Shown: positions 1-9,808 of the stretch, piece by piece
How positions within the stretch are numbered: position 1 is the first letter of the stretch
Layout: each line of letters begins with the position of its first letter
DNA from: Anaerolineae bacterium
GTDB taxonomy: Bacteria; Chloroflexota; Anaerolineae; Anaerolineales; Anaerolineaceae
DNA length: 64,000 bases
NCBI GenBank assembly: GCA_013178295.1
Contig: JABLWW010000002.1
Span: forward strand, 248,001 to 312,000
Reading direction: 5' to 3'
Notes under the pieces: model-generated
The model's input: only the letters and a program-made list of their open reading frames with translations
Told to the model about the DNA's origin: nothing
The model's database searches: none
Position numbers and translations under genes: made by a program

Positions 1-1262
1 TGATCAACCGCTGCGTATTGACTTCACAGGGCGCCGCAGCGCGCCGAACGCTGATTGAAGGAATACTCAGACGAAGTCATGAGCCATTGCTGGGCATCAA
101 TGGATTCCCCCCGGAGCGAAGTATGTATGAGACAATCTTGCGCAAAGGGGGACTTCATCGTTACAAGGGCACGGGCTGGCAAATGACGCCTCCTGACGAG
201 AACGAGCTTCAACTTTCGCCTGCCTGGCAGGCAATTTACGACTTTATTTTTTCAACACCGCCCGAGCCGCGCCCTGTGCTACAACTATATCAGCGGCTCA
301 AGTCGCCCCCCTATGGCGTTACACAAGGTGTTGTACCTTTGCTTTTAGCCGCGTTTTATAAGTGCTACGAAAATGAGATCACGATGTACAAGGAAGGAAC
401 ATTGCTGGTTGACCCAGATATTCCAGACTGGGAAGTCCTCTTACGACGCCCCGAGTTATTCTCAATAACGGGTTGCCGCGTGGCGGATTTCTACGCGACA
501 ATCGTTGAGCGCTTGGCGCGCGGTCTTGAAACCTCCCCTTATGTCATACCAGTGGTGCGCTCTCTGATTTTGCGCCTAAAAGCCCTTCCAAAGTATTCCT
601 GGCAGACTCAGCTTCTGCCTGAACATGCCAAAGCCTTGCGCCGTGCCGTCGAACACACTCGCTCCCCGGAACAGCTCCTCTTTTATGAATTACCGCAGGC
701 GCTAGAGATGTCCCCGTTTTCGCAGGGGGAATTTGACCAGCAGCAGTTTGAGCTATTTTTTGCACGCCTCAACGCAGCATTGCAAGCGCTGGCAAACGCA
801 ACTCCCCGCCTGCTGAACTGGGCGCGCGATACGTGGCTGAAAGCCTGCCGCCTGCCCGAAGGTGAAGCAGGCTGGCAGATGTTTTGTCAGCAGGCGCAAG
901 TCCTCAGCCTCCGCGTAACACATGCCGCTTTGCTCCCGCTGCTCAAGCGCGCTGCCGAAACGCCAAATCCCAGCGCCGCGCTGGAGAGCGTGTTAGCCTT
1001 TATTGCCAACCGACCGCTGCATTCCTGGAGTGATGCTGACGCCGAGCGCTTCAGCGCTCAGGCGCAGTTTTTGGGCAGCCTGTTTCAACAAGAACAGGCA
1101 GGAGAAACTTTCCCCGCTCAGCTTGATCACGATCGGCACTTGCACGCCGAACGGATTGCCGCAGAATTACAAACCCGCCTCGATGCCCTGTCTCAAGACC
1201 CGCTTATCCGCCGAACCGCTTTGCACATTTTGCTGCAACGTCTGAAAAACGACTATAATTAG
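1..1262 (+). CDS. C-terminal part of a large unidentified protein at the head of the BREX-like operon
   Basis: The frame is open to the window edge (first whole codon at base 3), so the TTG at 18 is probably internal and the N-terminus lies outside. About 420 residues are visible, alpha-helical and Leu/Ala/Arg-rich, with no Walker motif, membrane segment or signal peptide. The early part contains a motif around GFPPERSMY and then a region around LLLAAFYKCYENE. These recall the C-terminal parts of big P-loop ATPases found in phage-defence loci, but this is a recollection, not a proven match. It ends 25 bp before the brxP-like gene, which has a good Shine-Dalgarno, so co-transcription is likely. 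Codons are more GC-rich than those of the genes from 3453 onward. Confidence 0.6.
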   Translation, partial: INRCVLTSQGAAARRTLIEGILRRSHEPLLGINGFPPERSMYETILRKGGLHRYKGTGWQMTPPDENELQLSPAWQAIYDFIFSTPPEPRPVLQLYQRLKSPPYGVTQGVVPLLLAAFYKCYENEITMYKEGTLLVDPDIPDWEVLLRRPELFSITGCRVADFYATIVERLARGLETSPYVIPVVRSLILRLKALPKYSWQTQLLPEHAKALRRAVEHTRSPEQLLFYELPQALEMSPFSQGEFDQQQFELFFARLNAALQALANATPRLLNWARDTWLKACRLPEGEAGWQMFCQQAQVLSLRVTHAALLPLLKRAAETPNPSAALESVLAFIANRPLHSWSDADAERFSAQAQFLGSLFQQEQAGETFPAQLDHDRHLHAERIAAELQTRLDALSQDPLIRRTALHILLQRLKNDYN

Positions 1263-1287
1263 ATCAACCAGACAAGGAGAAAATGCA

Positions 1288-2094
1288 ATGATGGCAGATG
1301 GCAGGACGCGGCACATCGTTTCGCTTTCAGGGGGCAAGGACAGCACCGCGCTGGCAATTTATCTGCGCGACCGTATCCCCGAATTGGAATACGTCTTTTG
1401 CGATACTGGCGAAGAACTGCCGGAAACGTATGAGTATCTGGAAAAGCTGGAAGTCTTTTTGGGGAAAGAGATTAAAAAGCTCAAAGCGCGCCAATCGTTT
1501 GAAGACATGCTAAAAGCAAGGAGGGGATTTTTGCCATCAACGCAGGTTCGATGGTGTACGGAATATCTAAAAATCAAACCTTTTGAGGAAGAAATCGGAG
1601 ACAGCATTTGTCATAATTACATAGGAATTAGAGCAGATGAAAATCACCGAAAAGGGTATATTTCGACAAAACCCAATATTCTTGCTCACTATCCTTTTAT
1701 TGAAAATGGCATAACTAAGGAAGACGTCTTCCGAATTTTGGAAGAAAGTGGACTAGGTCTCCCAAAGTATTATTTGTGGCGCTCTCGTTCTGGCTGTTAC
1801 TTCTGCTTCTTCCAACAAAGAATTGAATGGTTGGGTTTGTTAGAGCACCATCAAGACTTGTTTGAGCGTGCAGAAAAGTTTGAAAAGGAAGACCCAATAA
1901 CCAATAAACGCTATACATGGTCACAAAGGGAAAGTCTGAAAGAATTGCGCTCTTATGAACGACAAAGAGAGATAAAAGACGAACACCAGCGCAGGTTAGA
2001 AACTTCAAAATCCCCTAGGGTAAATTTGTCGCTGGCAGAAGTTTTCTCTGATAACGAAAATTGTCAAGAATGTTGTCTAATTTGTCATCTCTAG
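1288..2094 (+). CDS. brxP: PAPS-reductase-like PP-loop protein, BrxP/DndC-type
   Basis: This 268-residue member of the PAPS reductase/ATP pyrophosphatase family has the PP-loop SGGKDS at residues 14-19, which binds ATP. Cys90 (in RWC), Cys170 and Cys173 (GCYFC) resemble the iron-sulphur/sulphur-transfer cysteines of DndC-type enzymes. Cysteines 259, 262, 263 and 266 form an extra C-terminal cluster. DndC relatives activate the DNA backbone for sulphur insertion, and in BREX type 4 this gene (BrxP) occurs instead of the PglX methyltransferase. ATG 1288 follows AAGGAG (1274-1279) at normal spacing. Base composition changes from GC-rich to AT-rich near base 1500 inside the gene. The sulphur role is inferred from family and neighbours, chiefly the cysteine desulfurase at 11235. 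Confidence 0.85.
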   Translation: MMADGRTRHIVSLSGGKDSTALAIYLRDRIPELEYVFCDTGEELPETYEYLEKLEVFLGKEIKKLKARQSFEDMLKARRGFLPSTQVRWCTEYLKIKPFEEEIGDSICHNYIGIRADENHRKGYISTKPNILAHYPFIENGITKEDVFRILEESGLGLPKYYLWRSRSGCYFCFFQQRIEWLGLLEHHQDLFERAEKFEKEDPITNKRYTWSQRESLKELRSYERQREIKDEHQRRLETSKSPRVNLSLAEVFSDNENCQECCLICHL

Positions 2095-2110
2095 GGTTTT
2101 GGATAAAGAA

Positions 2111-2923
2111 ATGATCTCAACATATAGCCTCACCTTTCATCGTACGTTTTCGTTATCGCGCACATCAATCTCAAAAGTCTTGAGTTTAGCAAAAAATAAA
2201 CCTGGGTTTAAGACTTCCGAGCTTCAACTCTATACCGATCTTGGAACTATTTATCAGGAAGCGATGCCGCGCTATGCAAGCCGGGCAGGATTGCTCGAAG
2301 AAAAGAAAAATGTTCTGACACCATTTGGGAAAACAGTTGCCGAGCATGATCCCAGCTTGGAGAAACTCGATACCCAATGGCTGCTGCACTACCATCTTGC
2401 CGCGCCGCACGGCGTTACCGCTTTTTGGCATTTTTTGGTGCGCAAGCGCTTTCTTTCCGGGAACATTTTCACGGCTTCTGACCTGGTTGATGACCTAAAA
2501 CACTTCCTGCTCGAACACACGGGCAAAACACCGGCGCAGGATTCTATCCGCAGCACAGCAGCCATCTTCAGCGGCACGTACCTCAAGTCCGATGGGCTGG
2601 GGCGGCTGGAATTGCTGGAACAGATGCAAGAGAGAACCTACCGCGTGGGTTATCCCAATCCGCCTTCGGCACAGGTGATAGGATATGCCCTGACAGACTA
2701 CTGGAAGGCGCATTATGACGGACGGCTCACAATCAATCTCGATGACCTGACACATGGCGACTTTGCCGCCATTTTTTTGTTGGGAGAAGAGAGCCTGACA
2801 CAGATACTGCTACAACTAAAACAAGAGGGAATGCTTGATCTGTACCGCATCTCGCATCCGTATCAGGTTGTCCTGTTGCAGCCTGAACCGGAACTTGCTT
2901 TGCAAAGGTTGTATGCCCGATGA
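2111..2923 (+). CDS. DUF4007 family protein
   Basis: The protein has 270 residues from ATG 2111; an in-frame TTG at 2099 is an alternative but sits only 4 nt after the brxP stop. The N-terminal part (LTFHRTFSLSR, then a helix-turn-helix-like stretch and a conserved WLLHYHLA) matches my memory of DUF4007, a family found beside phosphorothioation (Dnd) and BREX-type genes. It has no enzyme motif, signal or membrane segment. The winged-helix look of the N-terminus would fit DNA binding or an adaptor role in the modification complex, but no function is established. It is followed after 21 bp by the small gene at 2945 in the same frame. Confidence 0.75.
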   Translation: MISTYSLTFHRTFSLSRTSISKVLSLAKNKPGFKTSELQLYTDLGTIYQEAMPRYASRAGLLEEKKNVLTPFGKTVAEHDPSLEKLDTQWLLHYHLAAPHGVTAFWHFLVRKRFLSGNIFTASDLVDDLKHFLLEHTGKTPAQDSIRSTAAIFSGTYLKSDGLGRLELLEQMQERTYRVGYPNPPSAQVIGYALTDYWKAHYDGRLTINLDDLTHGDFAAIFLLGEESLTQILLQLKQEGMLDLYRISHPYQVVLLQPEPELALQRLYAR

Positions 2924-2944
2924 CATGAAAGGAGGGATAAAAGG

Positions 2945-3409
2945 CTGAAAGTTAAGCAACTGTGTGACCAGCTTCGTCAGCCTGGTGCAAGGGCAGGCGT
3001 AGGTGTGTGGCTGATGCCAATACAATATTTTGGCAAAGAAGAACAAATTGCCATCCGGCTAAACATCCACGCCCTAGACGCTCGGCAGGAATACCTGCAA
3101 ACCCTACCTGAGGGGGCCAGATTTTCTGGTCTCACCTGCGCAGACGGGCACCACAATTTAATCCGCATGTTGATTGGGCTAACCGACAGAATCCATCCAA
3201 GCGATTGTTTGTTGGTCTATAACCTGGATCTGCTTGTGCTTGGGCTGGATGTAAATGAGCGCGAACGCTTCTGGCGCGAGGTTCTGGAAGGACTACCCTA
3301 CCCGCGCACCAAATTAATCCTGTCTGTTCCAGACACCGCCAGCCAGGTATTCCCGCTGGTTCTTCAGCAGGAATACCCAAGCCGCATTGCACGGGGAGAT
3401 TGGACGTAA
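2945..3409 (+). CDS. small BREX-operon protein of unknown function, probable CTG start
   Basis: A GTG at 3005 is the first standard start, but no ribosome-binding site precedes it. The same frame is open back to a CTG at 2945, preceded 8 nt upstream by a strong AAAGGAGGG (2928-2936). From that CTG the product has 154 residues beginning KVKQLCDQL, and the extra 20 residues look like normal coding sequence. The C-terminal half contains a strand-helix-strand unit (LLVYNLDLLVLGL, then TKLILSVPD) like the Walker B region of a small P-loop protein, yet no Walker A is present. I do not recognise the family. Its place between DUF4007 and the BrxC-like ATPase suggests a structural or adaptor subunit of the defence system. 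Confidence 0.65.
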   Translation: MKVKQLCDQLRQPGARAGVGVWLMPIQYFGKEEQIAIRLNIHALDARQEYLQTLPEGARFSGLTCADGHHNLIRMLIGLTDRIHPSDCLLVYNLDLLVLGLDVNERERFWREVLEGLPYPRTKLILSVPDTASQVFPLVLQQEYPSRIARGDWT

Positions 3410-3452
3410 CATTAAAACCGTTTTGTGAAGTGTTCATACACAGGAGGGAAGC

Positions 3453-6400
3453 ATGCTTGTTAAAGATTTGGTCAGCATGGATACAAAGGGGGCTTTTCGC
3501 TCAGATGTCCAGCTTAGCGATTATGAAGATAACTCACTCAACCGCGGCCTGCTGGAACATTACATTTTTACCACACATGCGCCTGTAGTGTATGGCGCGG
3601 CAACACGCAGGTTGTCAGCAAAAGATGTCCTTGTGATGCTAAGAGACGTTTTTACAAACGAACGCGTCGAGAATCGTTTTGTATTAACAGCAAATTACGG
3701 TCATGGAAAAAGCCACCTGGCGTTGGTGCTGGCAAACTTTTTTTCCAAACCTGCTGATTCAGGCGAAGTAGACACTATTTTTAAACGCTTGTCTCAAGCG
3801 CTCAACGACCCGCCTGCACTGCAGGGTTTTCGTCAAATCAAAAACAGCAAGGGGGAATTTCTGGTTATCCGTTTGCAGGGAGAACGCATCCAGGACTTTC
3901 AAGCGGGTTTTTTGGAAGCGTTGGAGAAAGCCCTGCGCGAACATTCCGTCACAAGAGATATTAAACTTCCCTTGTGGCATCATCCAGCCGAAAAATGGCT
4001 CAATAGCCTGGGGGACGAACAACGCCAAAAAGCGCAGACCTATTTGGCAGAACAAAACACCGATTTAGCGACTTTGATTGCAAATCTGCGGCAGGAAGGC
4101 GCTTATGAGCAGGTGTGCGAATTGTTTAAACATCTCAATGGTGCTTATCCAAATTTTGGACGGGAGCTTAGTCTAGAGGAGATTGTGGTTTGGGCAGTGG
4201 ACGAAGTTTGTTTGCCATGCGGGCTAGGCGGTTTGTTAGTTTTGTTTGACGAGTTCAGCCTGTTTTTGCGGCGTTATGTCGCAAGCCGCTCGGTAGGTAA
4301 GCTACAGGATTTGCTAAATGGCATTTCAAAGCGGCAGGGAAAAAGCGCTTTTCTGGCGTTTACCCAGCAGGATGTACAAACAGTCTGCGAGACGTATGCC
4401 ACAGGTCAACGATTAGACGATGTCAAAAAAGAACTAGAGCGCCTTCCCAGAGACAAGCGCGCCGAGCTGCATTCACTCATGGAAAGCGTGCTGGCTTCTT
4501 ACTTGAAGCAGGATGAATCTGCTTGGGAAAGCTGGGCTCAAGGTCAGCCTGTGAAAGGCTTCCTAGTGAGAGCGCGCGATAGCGTCTTAGACCACTTTGG
4601 CAAACGATACACAAATGACTTGCAATGGGACGCGGCGGCAGTTTACAAGAACATTGTCAAAGGGTGCTATCCGCTTCATCCTCTTACCACTGCCATCCTT
4701 GCGGCACATAGTTTTGATCCAGGGGCAGGCGATAATCCGCGCACAGTACTTCAATTTGCACGCCGTGCCTGGGAAGAAATTTGTCAGTGTCCTACAATGC
4801 TGGATGGCAAACCAAATTTTGTGTACCCCATTCATCTGGTAGATTTCTTTGGAGAACAAATTTCCAAAAAGCTTTTTGAAAGTTATCAGAACGCGCTCGG
4901 AAGTCCAGAGGTGCTTACAGAAGAACATCAAAAAGTCATCAAAGGGCTGTTTTTGCAGGAAGCAGCAAAGATAAGGGCATCGATATCAGGTGGTGCACAA
5001 TTTTGTCTCCTAGAACAATTATGCGGATTGGATTCCCAAAAAATCAAAGTTCTTCTTAGGGCACTTGTTTCCAAACAGGTGATTCAAGAAATGGGGGGAA
5101 CTTATGGATTGTGGCCTCCCAGCTTATACAACGCTGAAATGCAGGATATCCTCAATCAGGCTACCCAGAGGGTGGAAATTAACTCAGCACTGCTGGAAGA
5201 AATCGACAAAACTTTGCCGCCCTTTGACCTAAGCCAGGAATTTGGTCATAAAGATGATTGGTCGCCCAAACAAATCGTTTTGACGGAGTCTCTTTTCACT
5301 TCCCAAGAAATAAAAAAGCGCGCGAGGAAATATTCAAAAGGAATTGAGGGGATCGAAGAAGGCGTGCGCGGGTTGGTGATATGGCTGATTGCTCAGAGCG
5401 AGGAGGAAAAAGTGCGTCTGCGGCAAAAAGCTCAAAACGTCTTGGATGAGGCGCTAAAAGATCAAGAACACCCTCTGCCAATCGTAGTTGTTCTCCCCAA
5501 ACAGCCTTCAAGCGATTTAATAGAATATGCTCGAACAAAAAAAGCGATAGATAGCCTCTCGCAGAATGAGCGTGAAAAAATTGGAAGTCTGGCAATGGAT
5601 TCACAACGTGGGCTTATCAATAGCCGCTTTGCTCAGACACTGCATGAGCTGATTGGGGAATCCCATAATTATCTAGATGTTCCTCGCGTAATTCATGAAT
5701 TTGCTCTGCCCGCGCCCTATCGTGCCTCGGTTCAGGCGTTGCCGCGTCACAGCCTTAAGACCGTGGTTGGGGAATGCTACCGGCAGGCGTATGCATACCG
5801 CCCCGAGTTTTACACTCAGTTTACCGTAGGCGGAAAGGGTCCCCAAAAACTGCGTGATGCAGCCAAAAAAGTGGCGTTGTGGTTGGTGGAAGATCGGGCG
5901 AGCAATGGTGTCAGTGCACAATCTCAGACGGATATTTCAAAACAGCTCTGCATGACATACTTGACTCAAAAATGGGGGCTGCTATCCCCATCCTACACTA
6001 TCCAGCCCCCAACCCTAAATGCCTTATGGCAAGCATGGGAAGAGTTGGGTAAGACCTTTGCGCCCGGGTGCAAGGATGTTTCTGTGCAGGAAACGCTTAT
6101 CAAATTGCTTAATCCACCCTATGGGCATGACTATAACACACTCATCCTATTATTCACCGCCTGGATCGGCTACCACCAGCATGAACTGCGGCTAGCACTT
6201 GGCGGACGCACGGTATCAGTCGCCGAGTTCAAAAATCGTCTAGATGCAGAAAAGTATCCACAGAGCTTTATTAGTAATATCTGCGGTTCAACAACGCCAT
6301 TGACCATCAGCCGATCGCGCCCGGATGAAATGCCCAAAGAAATCGAACAGGTTCTAAACAGCATCCGTCAAGGAGAAACCTTCAGCCAATCCGAAGCGGC

Positions 6401-7646
6401 GGGGGCGCTTGCCATTCTGCAACAAGCATTGGCACACCCGCGTTTGACATCTACAAGTAAAGATGAAGTCGAGCGGCTTCTCCCACGCTTATCTGAGGCT
6501 TTTCAGATTGCCCAGGAGTATGATCAGCAGGCAAGTGACTTGCTGATGAGAATAAACTCGGGCGATCTGGAAAAAATCATCACAATCACATTCGAGCACT
6601 TGGCTTTGCCTACGTTTGTGATCCCTAATCAGCCCAGTGTGGAGGAAATAAGGCATAGATGGAGAACCCAAGTCCAAAATCAACTTGAAATGTTCTGTGA
6701 AAGATTTGAAAAACTGTCCGATCTCACAGATTATAAGGAGCACGAAAAACAGCTTCGAGACAAGCTTCAAAAATTGAAAAGCTACCCGGATTTAGCACAG
6801 CGATTAAAACAAGCGCTTGAACATTTAGAACAACAAAAGCTTGCATTGCAAAAGCGCGAAAATGAAAAGACAATCATAATGCAAATCGAGAACATGAAAC
6901 CTTCAGTCGCGTTGAGAGATCTGTATGAGTACCGCGAGGCACTGAGCGGTTTTTCGGATTTATCGCCAGAAACAGAGAAACTGCGTAAAACCCGACAGGA
7001 TGAGATCGAGATCAGAATTCACCAATATGAGCAAATCGTAGATGTGCTACCCACAGCCATCGAAGCAGCGCGCACTGTGGATGATCTGAACAAGCAGCGA
7101 GACGTTCTCTTACAAAACATCAGTCAAGTTGAAGGTACCCCTCTTTATCAAAAACTACAAAGTCTGCAGCAGAAGATAGAAAACTTACAAAGGTTTTTTA
7201 ATGAACTCAATCAAATCGATCTTGGAAAGCTCACAACCCCTGAAGACTTTGCGCAAGCACAAGCACAAATGGAAGAGACTGACAAACGCTTTTTGGGTTT
7301 ACTTAGCAATACCCAGAAGCAGTTGTTCCAAAGTAAAAAGCTGAAAATAGAACAAGAGTATGACCGTCAAATCCAAAGTGCGCAAGACTGGTTAGAGAGG
7401 CAAGAGCAGCTATTCCGCACAAGAGAACAGATCAAAGAGCTAAAGTCTAGCCTTGAGAATCCGCCCTCTTTTTTGTCCTTGCCAGAGTTTCGTGACCGGA
7501 TACAACAACTGAGACAAAGCGTCCAACAAAAATGGGATCAAGATGTTGCCCTTCAAATAGAAATTCTGTTTTTGGAAATCGCCGATTTCCAAACCCGGCA
7601 AAAGTGTTTGGAACGTTTGCAGCAGATCACGAAGACGCAACTATGA
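3453..7646 (+). CDS. brxC: large P-loop ATPase, BrxC/PglY-like
   Basis: This is a 1397-residue ATPase. Walker A is GHGKSH at residues 83-88 and Walker B is VLFDEF at about 263-268. The last roughly 350 residues are rich in Glu, Gln, Lys and Leu with heptad-like spacing and are probably coiled coil. Size and layout fit BrxC/PglY, the AAA+-like ATPase that acts with PglZ in every BREX type and is needed for phage exclusion. ATG 3453 has AGGAGGG at 3441-3447. The stop overlaps the pglZ start by ATGA at 7643-7646, so translation is probably coupled. No nuclease or helicase motif was noticed. The family call rests on motifs, size and neighbours rather than on an alignment. Confidence 0.8.
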   Translation: MLVKDLVSMDTKGAFRSDVQLSDYEDNSLNRGLLEHYIFTTHAPVVYGAATRRLSAKDVLVMLRDVFTNERVENRFVLTANYGHGKSHLALVLANFFSKPADSGEVDTIFKRLSQALNDPPALQGFRQIKNSKGEFLVIRLQGERIQDFQAGFLEALEKALREHSVTRDIKLPLWHHPAEKWLNSLGDEQRQKAQTYLAEQNTDLATLIANLRQEGAYEQVCELFKHLNGAYPNFGRELSLEEIVVWAVDEVCLPCGLGGLLVLFDEFSLFLRRYVASRSVGKLQDLLNGISKRQGKSAFLAFTQQDVQTVCETYATGQRLDDVKKELERLPRDKRAELHSLMESVLASYLKQDESAWESWAQGQPVKGFLVRARDSVLDHFGKRYTNDLQWDAAAVYKNIVKGCYPLHPLTTAILAAHSFDPGAGDNPRTVLQFARRAWEEICQCPTMLDGKPNFVYPIHLVDFFGEQISKKLFESYQNALGSPEVLTEEHQKVIKGLFLQEAAKIRASISGGAQFCLLEQLCGLDSQKIKVLLRALVSKQVIQEMGGTYGLWPPSLYNAEMQDILNQATQRVEINSALLEEIDKTLPPFDLSQEFGHKDDWSPKQIVLTESLFTSQEIKKRARKYSKGIEGIEEGVRGLVIWLIAQSEEEKVRLRQKAQNVLDEALKDQEHPLPIVVVLPKQPSSDLIEYARTKKAIDSLSQNEREKIGSLAMDSQRGLINSRFAQTLHELIGESHNYLDVPRVIHEFALPAPYRASVQALPRHSLKTVVGECYRQAYAYRPEFYTQFTVGGKGPQKLRDAAKKVALWLVEDRASNGVSAQSQTDISKQLCMTYLTQKWGLLSPSYTIQPPTLNALWQAWEELGKTFAPGCKDVSVQETLIKLLNPPYGHDYNTLILLFTAWIGYHQHELRLALGGRTVSVAEFKNRLDAEKYPQSFISNICGSTTPLTISRSRPDEMPKEIEQVLNSIRQGETFSQSEAAGALAILQQALAHPRLTSTSKDEVERLLPRLSEAFQIAQEYDQQASDLLMRINSGDLEKIITITFEHLALPTFVIPNQPSVEEIRHRWRTQVQNQLEMFCERFEKLSDLTDYKEHEKQLRDKLQKLKSYPDLAQRLKQALEHLEQQKLALQKRENEKTIIMQIENMKPSVALRDLYEYREALSGFSDLSPETEKLRKTRQDEIEIRIHQYEQIVDVLPTAIEAARTVDDLNKQRDVLLQNISQVEGTPLYQKLQSLQQKIENLQRFFNELNQIDLGKLTTPEDFAQAQAQMEETDKRFLGLLSNTQKQLFQSKKLKIEQEYDRQIQSAQDWLERQEQLFRTREQIKELKSSLENPPSFLSLPEFRDRIQQLRQSVQQKWDQDVALQIEILFLEIADFQTRQKCLERLQQITKTQL

Positions 7647-9808
7647 ACGCCGATATTTTGCTTGATATAAGTGGATCACTGCCCGCGCCTAAAGGTTTTC
7701 TTGTCATTGAGAACGAAGTTGATTTTCTTAAGCATGCCACTGATCAGATTCCACTTCTGATACAGGGACCGAGGCTGTGCGCTTGGGCAGAGGCGTTTTA
7801 TACGCTACGAAAGCGTTCCTATCGCTATGAGGAATCGCTCACCGCCACACTGATGCGGTTGTTTCCGCGCCTTTCGAGGGAGCAAGCAGAAAAACTTGTG
7901 GGAAAGATAGGAAGTAGCAGCGCAAGCATCAATGAGATCAGTGCTGCATTTCTTCTCAACAAACTGTATCCATCAGACTCTTCGCTTTGGAACGCTTGCA
8001 CCTCTTCTAGACATGCAGCCGAATGGCTGCTGTGGATTTACGATCATCATCCAAGCGACGACGAGAGGATTATCCTAGAAGAGCAAGCAAAAATGTGGGC
8101 AACTCAGTCAAATGCCGCCCCATATCAAGCAATATATCGGGTGAAAGAACCTTCTCACGCCAAAGAGGCTATATACGACTGGCTAGGGTTGGGGCAGAGA
8201 CAAATTTGGAAAGAGATGAAGGATTTTCCACTACCCTTATCTGCCCCAATCATGCAGGAAATAAAAGCTGAATGGAGAAAGTTGATCATCGAAAGCCAAG
8301 GTAAATACTTCGAGGATGCCCTGCACATACCTTTGTCCAACTTGCTTCGTCAGGAGCTTGCTGAATCAACCTGCCAGTACTACCACGAAAATAGCCAATT
8401 GTTAACCCCTCAATCCCTGGAGCAATTGCAACGTTATCTTCCTTCAAAATCTTGGCAAAGTTTACGCAAGCTGGTTCCCCCTGCTATACCATCAAATATG
8501 CCTGAAGATGAGCAAGAAATTCTATCCTGGTTTCAAAATGAATACCTGCCCTACCGACAATGGCAGCACTTGACAGGTGACCCCGAAGCTGCACAATATG
8601 TACATGACTTTGCAAAAAGATTTGCACGTTGGTACTTGCGTGAATATCCCCGCTGGCTGATAGAGCCAGGGGTTCTCTCCTTTCAATTTTCCGCCGAGCT
8701 CGCCCATATTTCTGATGCATTAACGCTTTGTATTGTGTTAGATGGCTTACCTGTCTGGGATGCAGAAGACTTTGCGCGCAGGGCCTCTGCGGACATTGAA
8801 CGTTTGCAAATACAACAAAGACACTATTGTTTTGCATCTTTGCCAACAATTACCGAATTTGCTAAAGAAGCTCTTCTAAAGGGAATGCCTCCCCGTCTTG
8901 CGTTAGAATATTCTCCTCTTGGCAAGATTCTTTCGGACGCTTCTGCTCCCAGCAGAGAGTTATATAACGCCCAGAAGGGAGATTTGTTCTTCTGGCGAAT
9001 TGAACAACCCGATAAAGCTTATCACTCTGTTCAAAAGGACAAATTAGGACGTCAAATTGAAGGGGAACTGTCTGCAATTGTACATGAACTTCAACAAATT
9101 GTTGAAGGTATACCCGATGATAAACCTTTACGGGTAATTATCACAACTGATCATGGGCGTTTGTTCAATGCAAGATCACCACGTTGTTTGCCTATTCCAG
9201 AGGGAATGCAAGCGCATGGACGCGTAGCTTGGGGAAAGATTAATAAGCCACTTGACGAAACCGGTTTCTTTGTGGACGAATCGGCTAGATGGATCATCGT
9301 TGACGGCGAACGTTTTCAGGTTCAATACGATCTGCTAATCGCATTGGAGGAGGAATCTTTTCGAACAAAAGATGGAAAATCAGGGGATGAGCCATATCCG
9401 CATGGAGGGCTTTATCCTGAAGAAGTGATCATCCCATGGTTTGTGTTCGAGCGCGACGCCGTTCCTCCTAAAATAAGCATTGAGATCACAGGTCATGGTG
9501 AGGCGAATAAGACTGGCACCTTGCTGGTGAAAATCACAAACCAAAGTATGGTAACGTTGGAATGCTTAGAAATATCCCTCTCGGCAGTAATCAATGAGCA
9601 TGTTAGATGTCAAATTTCACCATTGCAAGAGACCACCTTTAAATTTAACACTATCTCCTGGCCAACAAAATCTGCTTTGCCATCACTTAAAGCAAAACTG
9701 CTCTTTCGCATGCCAAATGGAAAAACCTTTGAACAGGAAATCATGCCGAAACTAGAGATAGCCGATGAGCTTTATTCGCAACCTACACTAAAGGACCTGG
9801 GGTTATGA
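7643..9808 (+). CDS. pglZ: PglZ-domain protein (alkaline-phosphatase superfamily)
   Basis: ATG 7643 overlaps the brxC stop (ATGA), giving 721 residues; the longer in-frame extension back to 7532 lies within brxC and is rejected. The core carries VLDGLPVWD at about residues 364-372 and ITTDHG at about residues 499-505. These are metal-binding motifs of PglZ, the hallmark BREX protein of the alkaline-phosphatase fold. A basic, mostly helical N-terminal region precedes the core and a beta-rich C-terminal tail follows. PglZ proteins of BREX act with the BrxC ATPase; the exact reaction is unknown. Its stop overlaps the brxL start by ATGA, so brxC, pglZ and brxL are likely made in a fixed ratio. 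Confidence 0.88.
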   Translation: MNADILLDISGSLPAPKGFLVIENEVDFLKHATDQIPLLIQGPRLCAWAEAFYTLRKRSYRYEESLTATLMRLFPRLSREQAEKLVGKIGSSSASINEISAAFLLNKLYPSDSSLWNACTSSRHAAEWLLWIYDHHPSDDERIILEEQAKMWATQSNAAPYQAIYRVKEPSHAKEAIYDWLGLGQRQIWKEMKDFPLPLSAPIMQEIKAEWRKLIIESQGKYFEDALHIPLSNLLRQELAESTCQYYHENSQLLTPQSLEQLQRYLPSKSWQSLRKLVPPAIPSNMPEDEQEILSWFQNEYLPYRQWQHLTGDPEAAQYVHDFAKRFARWYLREYPRWLIEPGVLSFQFSAELAHISDALTLCIVLDGLPVWDAEDFARRASADIERLQIQQRHYCFASLPTITEFAKEALLKGMPPRLALEYSPLGKILSDASAPSRELYNAQKGDLFFWRIEQPDKAYHSVQKDKLGRQIEGELSAIVHELQQIVEGIPDDKPLRVIITTDHGRLFNARSPRCLPIPEGMQAHGRVAWGKINKPLDETGFFVDESARWIIVDGERFQVQYDLLIALEEESFRTKDGKSGDEPYPHGGLYPEEVIIPWFVFERDAVPPKISIEITGHGEANKTGTLLVKITNQSMVTLECLEISLSAVINEHVRCQISPLQETTFKFNTISWPTKSALPSLKAKLLFRMPNGKTFEQEIMPKLEIADELYSQPTLKDLGL

